A stretch of 64,000 nucleotides of DNA, from positions 476,757 to 540,756 of the forward strand of contig NZ_FRXN01000003.1 in NCBI RefSeq assembly GCF_900148515.1, read 5' to 3'. The position numbers were made by a program, and so were the translations under genes. Position 1 is the stretch's first letter. Every line of letters begins with the position of its first letter. Below the pieces are notes generated by a model that had not been told where the DNA came from, did no database searches, and was given only the letters and a program-made list of their open reading frames with translations. The DNA is from Algoriphagus zhangzhouensis. GTDB lineage: Bacteria; Bacteroidota; Bacteroidia; Cytophagales; Cyclobacteriaceae. Below, piece after piece: positions 53,124 to 60,765 of this stretch.

Positions 53124-54590
53124 ATGAAAGACTCTGAAAAACCAAATTCTGGACAGTCCAGAAGGGAGTTCATAAAAAATGCGGCCTTGGCTTCTTCATT
53201 TTTTATTGTACCAAGGAATGTTTTAGGCGGAGTAGGATATACTGCACCTTCTGATCAACTTTTATTGGCAGCTATCGGTGCCGGTGGAAAAGGCGCCAGT
53301 GATATCGAACTTGCCTCTGTAGGTGGAAGAGAGCGCGTCGTTGCACTTTGTGACGTTGATTTCTCTGGAACTGCCAAAAGATCAGTAGAAAACTTCCCAG
53401 ATGCTAAGCTTTATGCTGATTACAGAATCATGTTGGAAGAAATGCCTGAAATCGATGCATTGACCATTTCTACTCCAGATCACGTACATGGTCCTGCTGC
53501 CAAATTCGCCATGGACAGAGGCAAGCACGTTTACGTTCAGAAGCCAATGACCCACAACATCAGAGAGGCAAGATTGCTTACTCAGTTGGCTAGAGATAAA
53601 AAAGTGGTGACTCAAATGGGTAACCAAGGTGGATCCAACCCACTATTGAAATTGGTTCAAAAATGGATCGATGAGGATAAAATCGGAGCTGTTTCCAAAG
53701 TTCAAATCTGGACCAACAGACCTGTATGGCCTCAAGGAGGCCCTTTCCCTCAGCCAGAACCAAGCAAAAAGCCAGATGCTTTGGATTGGGATCTATGGTT
53801 AGGCCCATCTCCTGAAATCCCTTATACTCCAAACTTGCATCCATTCAGCTGGAGAGGCTGGTGGAACTATGGAACTGGCGCATTGGGTGACGTGGGATGT
53901 CACTTGATCGATATTCCATTCAGAACTTTGGGACTTCACTACCCAACAGATGCAGAATGCTCTGTAGGTTCTGTTTATAGTGGTATGTGGACTGCGGATT
54001 ACCACCCTGATGGATGCCCTGCTTCTTCATTCATTACACTTCACTTTGGAGCTACTCCAAAAAGTAAGTCCCCAATCGAGATGACTTGGATGGATGGCGG
54101 TATCAAGCCTGCTCACCCAGAAATCATCCCTGCTGACGATGATATCGGAGGTACTGGCTCTGCAAACGGTGTTTTGATAATTGGTGAAAAAGGAATTATC
54201 TCTACCAATATCAATGACTCATCTCCTTTGATGCCAAAACTTTATTTGAATGATGGAACCGTAGAAATGGGCCCTCAATCTGAAGAAGGTTTTGAAAGAG
54301 AATATGGTCACCAAAGATTATGGGTAGATGCTTGTAAGGCAGGATTTGGAAGTACTGAGCACAAAGGCTTGACTTCTTCTTTCGACTACGCTGGACCAAT
54401 GACTGAAACTGTATTGATGGGTAACCTTGCGATCAGAAGCTTCTTGTTGAGAAGAGAAAATGAAAAAGGTCAAATGGAATTCTTCGGTAGAAAGAAATTG
54501 CTTTGGGATGGTGAAAACATGAGAATCACCAACTTGGAAGAAGCAAATCAATTCGTTGGAAGAACTTATAGAAAAGGATTTGAGGTTTAA
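53124..54590 (+). CDS. Gfo/Idh/MocA family oxidoreductase, Tat-exported
   Basis: The protein has 488 residues. The Tat signal SRREFIKNAALASSFFI lies at about 13-29. It is followed by the NAD(P)-binding fold, AIGAGGKGASDIELAS and ALCDVDF, the YVQKPMTHN motif that includes the conserved lysine, and a long Bacteroidota-type C-terminal domain with HPFSWRGWWNYGTGALGDVGCH. The cofactor would be bound before Tat export. Such enzymes include GH109-like NAD-dependent glycosidases, so it could act as a glycosidase. It follows the symporter gene by about 100 bases and may be in the same operon. Confidence 0.88.
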   Translation: MKDSEKPNSGQSRREFIKNAALASSFFIVPRNVLGGVGYTAPSDQLLLAAIGAGGKGASDIELASVGGRERVVALCDVDFSGTAKRSVENFPDAKLYADYRIMLEEMPEIDALTISTPDHVHGPAAKFAMDRGKHVYVQKPMTHNIREARLLTQLARDKKVVTQMGNQGGSNPLLKLVQKWIDEDKIGAVSKVQIWTNRPVWPQGGPFPQPEPSKKPDALDWDLWLGPSPEIPYTPNLHPFSWRGWWNYGTGALGDVGCHLIDIPFRTLGLHYPTDAECSVGSVYSGMWTADYHPDGCPASSFITLHFGATPKSKSPIEMTWMDGGIKPAHPEIIPADDDIGGTGSANGVLIIGEKGIISTNINDSSPLMPKLYLNDGTVEMGPQSEEGFEREYGHQRLWVDACKAGFGSTEHKGLTSSFDYAGPMTETVLMGNLAIRSFLLRRENEKGQMEFFGRKKLLWDGENMRITNLEEANQFVGRTYRKGFEV

Positions 54591-54606
54591 TTAAATCTCA
54601 ATCCAA

Positions 54607-54648
54607 ACAAAAAGCCGGATCTTGTTAGAATCCGGCTTTTCTATTTTT
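54607..54648. terminator. Bidirectional rho-independent terminator
   Basis: AAAAGCCGGAT (54610-54620) pairs with ATCCGGCTTTT (54630-54640) over 11 bp. It separates the plus-strand oxidoreductase and the minus-strand EutBC gene, which converge. Confidence 0.88.
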
Positions 54649-54659
54649 CAGCTCTTTTA

Positions 54660-56984
54660 TCAAGCCAATTTTTTAAATAACCCATCCAAAATCTCTGCAG
54701 TCTGCAGGGCTGCTTTTTGTGGTTTCAAAGCAGTATCAGAAATCCCAGAAACCACTCGGGTGATATCATGGTCCACTTTGCCTTTTTCATTCCATTGATC
54801 AAAAGAAGCCGCGGTGATGTAGGCTGAGAAATTGTGATGCCCCGATCCTGGTCTTTCACCGATAATATGCACAATCCCATTTTTGTTTTTCTGGCTTTGG
54901 GATGATCCGAAAAGTACTTCCCCAGTCGCATATCCTGCCCTTACCCTTCCATGGGTGTATAGGATTGGTTCTGAGCTGACTTTATATCCCATATTCTCTA
55001 AGTTGCCTTTCAACTCAATCAAAAATGGAGTCAAATGCCCTTCATCCATCAAAGCTCTCGCGTTTAATCCATCCGAGATAACCAACTGAATATCTGGAAT
55101 TTCTACATTCCAAGTCGAAAGCATTGCCTCCAATTTACCAACCGCATCATCACTCAAAACTTCACCTGATTCGGGATGATATACATAATCTTTTCTATCC
55201 TTTGATTTGGTCAAAAGAGGAACAGCTGCCGGAATTGACTGCACGAAATCAGGAGTCATTTCAGTCCAAAGGCTCTCCTTTGCATCCTCATACAAGGCAT
55301 GGATTTTTTTATCAAGTTCCGGTTCCAAATCCCAGACATTTTCACCGAAACCCTGTGCAATCGGCACACCTCGATCTTCAATTTCAGCAATGGTTTTTCT
55401 CCCCTCTGCTACAATCTCCTCTCTGGTTCTCAAATCCCCTTTGGCCATTCGATATTGATAGTATACCCAAGTTGGGTCACCGAAATTGGCTGTAGGTTTA
55501 TTGTCTTCTCCGATGATTTCGATTTTCTTGAAGAAATCCCACATCGCATCATTGATTTTGTATCCAAACTGCTCGCGAACTTTCACATGGTTGTAAAAAC
55601 CCGTAGTCAAATAGCTCAGCATAGGATCATTTTTGGTAGGAAGAGCCATCAAATAGGCTGGATTTGCTGGCATGATCTGCTCAATACACCAATCCAAATC
55701 ATCCAAAGTCACATCCATATGCAAGGTTGAGCAAACGTCTAGACCAATAGTCAAGCCATGAAGCTTACCCATCGCTGTATCTTCCAGACAACATCTCACT
55801 AACTGTTCTTTGGATTTGAATACCTCTGGTCCAATAAAACCTGCAACATCATTCACATGAACCCATGGAGTATTTTCTGGAGTTTTTCCTTCAGCAAGTC
55901 GATATTTCAAAGCTCTCACAAAACCATACTTTCTGGATTCATGAACCAACATATCAAAACCTTCTCCATGACCGTTGGTAAAATCTGCCCCCTGTCCTGT
56001 TTCCGCATACAAACCAAATTGCCCATTTCGGCTATCCATATGCTCATTCATTTTAGCAATGGTCACATCGAATGTTTGATTTGCATTTACCGTCCCAGCC
56101 AAACTTTGGAACCAAATTCCCGAAGTACCGGGGTAAATTTTTTCTGCTTCTGATTGGACATCAATATGTGAAAGGACGCAATTGGAAATAGTCTTCTCCA
56201 AACCAAAAGTGGTGATCACATCATAAAGCGCTTTTTCTATCTCAGCTACTGATTTCGGATCACTGGAAACCGGATTAGTTCCCAATACCAAATCTCCTAC
56301 CCCATAGGACCAGGCATCAAAGACCTGCCATACGATATCTGTTGGGTTATCAGTTGGAGAATTCGGCTGAACCCGAGCACTCATATAACCTTTGCTTCCT
56401 ATTTGAGTCCCAGGAATTGGATTGAACACCTTTTGTCCCAGCTGAATCAACTCTTCATTGCTCATCAGCTTGACTACACAAGCAATGATATCGCTATTTA
56501 GAGCGGGCATTATTTCTTTGATACTTTCTTCAGGTTGGGTCAGGATAAATTCCTTCAACTCACCTACTGTCCAAGAATCAAGGTCGGGATTTTTCTCAGT
56601 TGTATCTTGAATCAAATCATACAACTCATCACTAAAAAGACTTTGCTGATTCAAGTCTCCAACCTTGGTATTTGCTAATAAAATCCTGGCATTCTCTCTG
56701 GAATTCGAGGATTCAGCTGCAACCCCTAAGGTTTGATCACCTTCTTTGAATTCGTTGGCGGCACCAATGATTTGTCGAAACAGGGTCTGGTTGAAATCTT
56801 CAGTGGTCCTTTTGATATAAGAAAATATATCCTCACCTGATTTCAATTGATCAATAACTGGAGGATCCATAGACACTACATTTTTGGTAGATGAATTGAA
56901 ACCACAAGAATTAAAAACGACTACTGAAGTACCTAAAATACCCATTTGAGCCAAGAATTCTTTCCGGCTGATTTTTCTATTCAT
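54660..56984 (-). CDS. eutBC: Ethanolamine ammonia-lyase, EutB-EutC fusion with an export signal
   Basis: The 774-residue protein joins both subunits of adenosylcobalamin-dependent ethanolamine ammonia-lyase. The N-terminus is ISRKEFLAQMGILG, a Tat-like signal, then VVFNSCGFNSS with a lipobox-like cysteine (C27). EutB spans about 40-515, with SARVQPN, GDLVLGTNPV, AETGQGADFTNGHGEGFDM and GLDVCSTLHM. About 80 linker residues follow, then EutC (about 590-774) with VISDGLNARAL, GRVRAGYATGEVLFG and HIIGERPGSG. The first ~100 residues of free EutC, including its GRAGPRPRT motif, are missing. The enzyme turns ethanolamine into acetaldehyde and ammonia. No eutA or shell genes are nearby. Confidence 0.88.
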   Translation of the reverse strand: MNRKISRKEFLAQMGILGTSVVVFNSCGFNSSTKNVVSMDPPVIDQLKSGEDIFSYIKRTTEDFNQTLFRQIIGAANEFKEGDQTLGVAAESSNSRENARILLANTKVGDLNQQSLFSDELYDLIQDTTEKNPDLDSWTVGELKEFILTQPEESIKEIMPALNSDIIACVVKLMSNEELIQLGQKVFNPIPGTQIGSKGYMSARVQPNSPTDNPTDIVWQVFDAWSYGVGDLVLGTNPVSSDPKSVAEIEKALYDVITTFGLEKTISNCVLSHIDVQSEAEKIYPGTSGIWFQSLAGTVNANQTFDVTIAKMNEHMDSRNGQFGLYAETGQGADFTNGHGEGFDMLVHESRKYGFVRALKYRLAEGKTPENTPWVHVNDVAGFIGPEVFKSKEQLVRCCLEDTAMGKLHGLTIGLDVCSTLHMDVTLDDLDWCIEQIMPANPAYLMALPTKNDPMLSYLTTGFYNHVKVREQFGYKINDAMWDFFKKIEIIGEDNKPTANFGDPTWVYYQYRMAKGDLRTREEIVAEGRKTIAEIEDRGVPIAQGFGENVWDLEPELDKKIHALYEDAKESLWTEMTPDFVQSIPAAVPLLTKSKDRKDYVYHPESGEVLSDDAVGKLEAMLSTWNVEIPDIQLVISDGLNARALMDEGHLTPFLIELKGNLENMGYKVSSEPILYTHGRVRAGYATGEVLFGSSQSQKNKNGIVHIIGERPGSGHHNFSAYITAASFDQWNEKGKVDHDITRVVSGISDTALKPQKAALQTAEILDGLFKKLA

Positions 56985-57261
56985 GATTGTTGATTTACAA
57001 AATTGGAGTATAAAAATGGGCTTATTGTATCAACTCTAAAATCAGCTAGAAAGTAGCCAGAAATCTGATTTTTTACAAAAATCATCCAACTGACTTTCAC
57101 CCGAAAACTGAAATAATTTTTCACAAACAAAAAAATAACAGGTACACACATCCATTTTCGATGAATTATACCTAATTTTTTTTTTCAGATTCAGGATTAA
57201 ACCTTTAGCACAACCTTGAGTCTAAATCCTAACCAATCCTTCCTCTTTAATAGCTTTTAAA

Positions 57262-57756
57262 ATGATTAAAAAAATTAGCATCGCCCTTTTAGTGATCTTG
57301 GTCTTAATCCAATTCATACCAGTTGAAAAAAATGATTCTGGAGACCAGCAATTCAATATTTCAAACAATTATGAAATCCCTGGAAATGTGCAGACCATTT
57401 TTGAAAATGCCTGTAACGATTGCCACTCCAACCAAACGGAATACCCATGGTACAGCAAAATCCAGCCCGTTGGTTTTTGGCTAAACAACCACATTCAAGA
57501 TGGGAAAAGACATCTGAATTTTTCAGAGTTTACCAATCGACCTTTGGCATATCAAAACCATAAATTGGAAGAGACTATCGAGATGGTTGAGCAAAATGAA
57601 ATGCCGATTCCATCTTACACCTATATGGGACTACATCCTGAGGCAAACTTGACTGAAGGCGAAAAACAGGAAATCATCGACTGGGCAAAATCACAAATGG
57701 CTATGCTCAAAGCTACCTATCCAGCAGACAGTCTGGTAATGAGAAGAAGACAGTAG
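57262..57756 (+). CDS. Heme-binding domain protein (single CxxCH), membrane-anchored
   Basis: The protein has 164 residues with a hydrophobic N-terminus (ISIALLVILVLIQFIP), which may be a signal anchor. The heme motif is C-N-D-C-H in ACNDCHSNQTEYPWYSKIQPVGFWL, the pattern of the Haem_bd family (PF14376) of Bacteroidota. It would be a periplasmic c-type heme protein, possibly passing electrons from the oxidoreductases. It is 36 bases from the next terminator and is divergent from the EutBC gene, so a functional link to the latter is possible but not shown. Confidence 0.82.
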   Translation: MIKKISIALLVILVLIQFIPVEKNDSGDQQFNISNNYEIPGNVQTIFENACNDCHSNQTEYPWYSKIQPVGFWLNNHIQDGKRHLNFSEFTNRPLAYQNHKLEETIEMVEQNEMPIPSYTYMGLHPEANLTEGEKQEIIDWAKSQMAMLKATYPADSLVMRRRQ

Positions 57757-57760
57757 AAAG

Positions 57761-57787
57761 AAGGGACCAAGAGTCCCTTTTCTTTTT
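57761..57787 (+). terminator. Rho-independent terminator
   Basis: AAGGGAC (57761-57767) pairs with GTCCCTT (57773-57779), a 5-base loop, then T-rich. It ends the heme protein transcript. Confidence 0.75.
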
Positions 57788-57811
57788 ATCAAATTGGGGG
57801 TAATTTTCAGA

Positions 57812-58813
57812 ATGAAAGAATTTTTAGACACAGAAGTTCGCTGGGGAATCCTTGGTGTAGGAAATGTTTGCGAAGTAAAATCCGCCCCAGCCATGAACTT
57901 GATCCCAAAAAGCCGAATCGCCGCGGTCATGCGTAGATCTGAAGAAAAAGTAAAAGACTACGCTCAAAGACATGGAATCCAGAAATGGTATACGGATGCC
58001 CACGAACTAATCAATGATCCAGAGGTAAACGCAATTTACATTGCCACTCCTCCCAATGCCCATGAGGAATTGACGAGACTTGCGGCAAAGGCTGGCAAAC
58101 CTGTTTATGTAGAAAAACCAATGGCGAGAACTTTTGAGGAATGTGAGCAAATGATAGAGTCTTGCACGACTGGAGGAGTTCCTCTATTTGTAGCCTATTA
58201 CCGCAGGGCACTTCCCCATTTTGTAAAAATTAAACAGCTGATCGAAGCAGGTGAAATCGGAGAAATTCGAACAGTTCATATTAATTTAAAACAAATCGTT
58301 GAACCTGAGATCATTGCCCAACTAGAAGATAACTGGAGGGTGAACCCAGAAATTTCTGGAGGAGGTTATTTCTTTGACCTCGCCTCCCATCAATTGGACC
58401 TTTTGGCATTCTTCTTTGGAAAAATCACTCAAGCAAATGGTTTCTGTAGCAATCAGGCAGGAGCCTATGATACAGAAGATATAGTGACAGGAAGCTTCGT
58501 TTTTGAAAGCGGAGTTTTAGGAACTGGAAACTGGTGCTTCACAAGTTCAAAAACTGCAGAAAAAGACGAAGTTATCATTGATGGAAGTAAAGGACAGATT
58601 CGATTTGAAACTTTTGGAAAAGGAGAATTCACTTTGCTAAAAGACTTCCAAGAGCCCTTTCATTATCAAGTTGAACTTCCCAAACACATCCAATACCCCT
58701 TGATAGAATCAATTGTTCATGAACTTTTGGGAACTGGCAAATGCCCCAGCAAAGGAGAAAGTGCTTCCAATACCAATTGGGCAATGGATCAATTGACAAA
58801 AATTAAAATTTGA
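57812..58813 (+). CDS. Gfo/Idh/MocA family oxidoreductase, cytosolic
   Basis: The protein has 333 residues from the ATG at 57812. The NAD(P)-binding motif is WGILGVGNVCEVKSAP, and the conserved lysine is in VYVEKPMAR. The later GGYFFDLASHQLDLLAFFFG carries the usual catalytic histidine. No signal peptide is present, in contrast to the Tat-exported relative at 53 kb. It could be a sugar or inositol dehydrogenase, or a trehalose/myo-inositol-type dehydrogenase; the substrate is not predictable. A terminator lies directly after the gene and another just before its start, so it is monocistronic. Confidence 0.88.
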   Translation: MKEFLDTEVRWGILGVGNVCEVKSAPAMNLIPKSRIAAVMRRSEEKVKDYAQRHGIQKWYTDAHELINDPEVNAIYIATPPNAHEELTRLAAKAGKPVYVEKPMARTFEECEQMIESCTTGGVPLFVAYYRRALPHFVKIKQLIEAGEIGEIRTVHINLKQIVEPEIIAQLEDNWRVNPEISGGGYFFDLASHQLDLLAFFFGKITQANGFCSNQAGAYDTEDIVTGSFVFESGVLGTGNWCFTSSKTAEKDEVIIDGSKGQIRFETFGKGEFTLLKDFQEPFHYQVELPKHIQYPLIESIVHELLGTGKCPSKGESASNTNWAMDQLTKIKI

Positions 58814-59178
58814 AAAAATCTTAAGAAAAAATTAAGAAAGCCGAATTGACCCAAATTCGGCTTTTTGCGTTTACTTTTTTGAGTAATAAGAATTACTTCT
58901 CCAAGCTTTTAGAAAAGCAATATTTATATTAATTAAAATTTTTACTTAAGTTGTTATTTTTAAAATCATTTTTCAATTAATTCAAAATAAAGAACAAAAC
59001 CTTATCTAATTTTTTTACGATTCATTTATCAGAACACTTTCTAATTTTATGAAAGATCTAAAGTTTGGCTCGATTTTAGTTTTAGTATGCATGCAGCCTT
59101 TTAATTGAGAACTGCATCTTCCTAAAAGAAGAACCAACCAACTTGATTAACCCAATTATTCACTAAACCACAATTACT
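58814..59178. other. AT-rich intergenic region
   Basis: Apart from the terminator at 58837 and a small hairpin TCTTAA/TTAAGA (58819-58837), this 365-base spacer is very AT-rich and shows no gene. The promoter of the DUF6600 gene should lie in its right half. Confidence 0.5.
58837..58866 (+). terminator. Rho-independent terminator
   Basis: AAAGCCGAATT (58837-58847) pairs with AATTCGGCTTT (58854-58864) over 11 bp with a T tail, ending the cytosolic Gfo/Idh/MocA gene. Confidence 0.88.
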
Positions 59179-60660
59179 ATGAAAAAGATCGAACCAAAAA
59201 GATGGCTTCTGCAACTGGTTGCGGGGCTTCTTATTCTAAGTTCCTTTGGCATATCAGATGCCAAAGCTGAAGATGATTATATAGGCGTTTCTTTTCAGGT
59301 TTTCTATGATGAGCTTGCTCCTTATGGAGACTGGGTAAAAGATGCTAGATACGGATACATTTGGTTACCTGCTGTTGGATATGATTTCCATCCTTATGGA
59401 ACCAACGGACACTGGGCCATGACCGGCTACGGAAACACCTGGGTTTCCTATTACGACTGGGGCTGGGCTCCATTCCACTATGGAAGATGGTACTTTGATG
59501 ACTTCTACCAAAGTTGGGCTTGGATTCCAGGATATGACTGGGGACCGGCCTGGGTTAGCTGGAGAACAGGTGGTGGATATTATGGATGGGCTCCGATGGG
59601 ACCTGGACTTTCAGTAAGTGTGAGAGTTAATATTCCAAGCTTTCACTGGGTATTCCTTCCTTCAAGAAGAATCTATGACCATTATGGATATAGACATTAT
59701 GTACACGGTGGTGGAAAAGTAAAAATCATCAACAAAACCAAAATCATCAATAACACTGTAGTCTATAACAACAACACCTATGTTTCCGGTCCAAGCAGAA
59801 GAGAGGTTGAAAGATCCACTGGAAGATCAGTCCGAGTTTACGATGTAAACAGAGCCTCAAACCCTGGTAGATCTTCAGTTTCCCGAAACTCGGTGAACGT
59901 TTACCAGCCTGATTTAAGATCAGCTAGGGGCAGAACTGTGGATTCAAGACCTTCCAGAGTAAGTACTCCAGATCAAGCTAGAACCAATAGAAGTGCTAGA
60001 GTCAATTCTTCAAGAAATGGCAACTCTAACTCAAGAGCAACCCAACCTTCCTCTAGAGGAAGCCAAGGGAACTCCAGAGTGACAACTCCAAACTCTAATA
60101 GAAGCGTTGACAGATCTGCAGGTTCATCCAGAGGCCAAAATTCAGGGTTTGAAATGAAACCTTATTCTCAGGAAAGAGGAAGAACCACAGCTCCTACGAA
60201 TAGAAATTCAAGAGTTCAGTCAAGCCCAAATTCTGGTAGCAGAACCACTACTCGCCCCCAAACACAATCTGCTCCACGCAGACAAGAAGTACAGAGACAG
60301 AGTTCTCCAAATAGAAATTCTACAGTAAACAGAGGTTCTAATTCATCCGGGAGATCTAACTCCCGGACCTCTCCTCAAGTAGGCCGATCAAGTTCTTCAA
60401 GGACGTCACCTCAGGTTGGAAGATCCAGTTCTTCTAGAACTTCACAACAAGTAGGTAGATCAAGCTCTTCATCTAGAACCAGCCCTCAAGTTGGAAGGAC
60501 TAGTTCTCCTACAAGATCAAGTGGAGCTAGAACTTCTCCTCAAGTGAGTAGATCATCTTCTTCGAAAAGTTCAGGTTCAAGAACCAGTAGTTCAAGAAGC
60601 TCTTCTTCCCGAACATCAAAAAGTAGCTCATCCTCAAGAGGAAACACCCGTAATAACTAA
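59179..60660 (+). CDS. Secreted DUF6600-type protein with Arg/Ser-rich repeat tail
   Basis: The protein has 493 residues with a signal peptide (about 1-30). Residues 35-160 are rich in Trp, Tyr and Gly, with repeated motifs such as APYGDWV, YIWLPA, YYDWGWAPFHYGRW and WAWIPGYDWGPAWVSWR, the DUF6600 pattern. From about residue 210 the chain is low-complexity, basic and rich in Ser, Arg, Asn and Thr, with near-repeats of GRSSSSRTSPQV in the last 120 residues. The tail is probably disordered and positively charged, suitable for binding an acidic polymer or nucleic acid. The function is unknown. A terminator follows. Confidence 0.8.
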   Translation: MKKIEPKRWLLQLVAGLLILSSFGISDAKAEDDYIGVSFQVFYDELAPYGDWVKDARYGYIWLPAVGYDFHPYGTNGHWAMTGYGNTWVSYYDWGWAPFHYGRWYFDDFYQSWAWIPGYDWGPAWVSWRTGGGYYGWAPMGPGLSVSVRVNIPSFHWVFLPSRRIYDHYGYRHYVHGGGKVKIINKTKIINNTVVYNNNTYVSGPSRREVERSTGRSVRVYDVNRASNPGRSSVSRNSVNVYQPDLRSARGRTVDSRPSRVSTPDQARTNRSARVNSSRNGNSNSRATQPSSRGSQGNSRVTTPNSNRSVDRSAGSSRGQNSGFEMKPYSQERGRTTAPTNRNSRVQSSPNSGSRTTTRPQTQSAPRRQEVQRQSSPNRNSTVNRGSNSSGRSNSRTSPQVGRSSSSRTSPQVGRSSSSRTSQQVGRSSSSSRTSPQVGRTSSPTRSSGARTSPQVSRSSSSKSSGSRTSSSRSSSSRTSKSSSSSRGNTRNN

Positions 60661-60677
60661 TCAAACAATAAACCAGC

Positions 60678-60709
60678 AAAAGTACGACTCATTGGGTCGT
60701 ACTTTTTTT
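60678..60709 (+). terminator. Rho-independent terminator
   Basis: AAAAGTACGAC (60678-60688) pairs with GTCGTACTTTT (60696-60706) over 11 bp and is followed by T, ending the DUF6600 gene. Confidence 0.88.
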
Positions 60710-60765
60710 ATGGGTTTTGTACAGGTTCTTTTTATCTTTTAGGTATAAAAACCACCAAACCCAAC

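Noticed and set aside
54660..57000. Ethanolamine-use microcompartment operon
   Set aside because: Only the EutBC fusion is present; no shell proteins, EutA, EutE, EutG or EutT genes were found around it.
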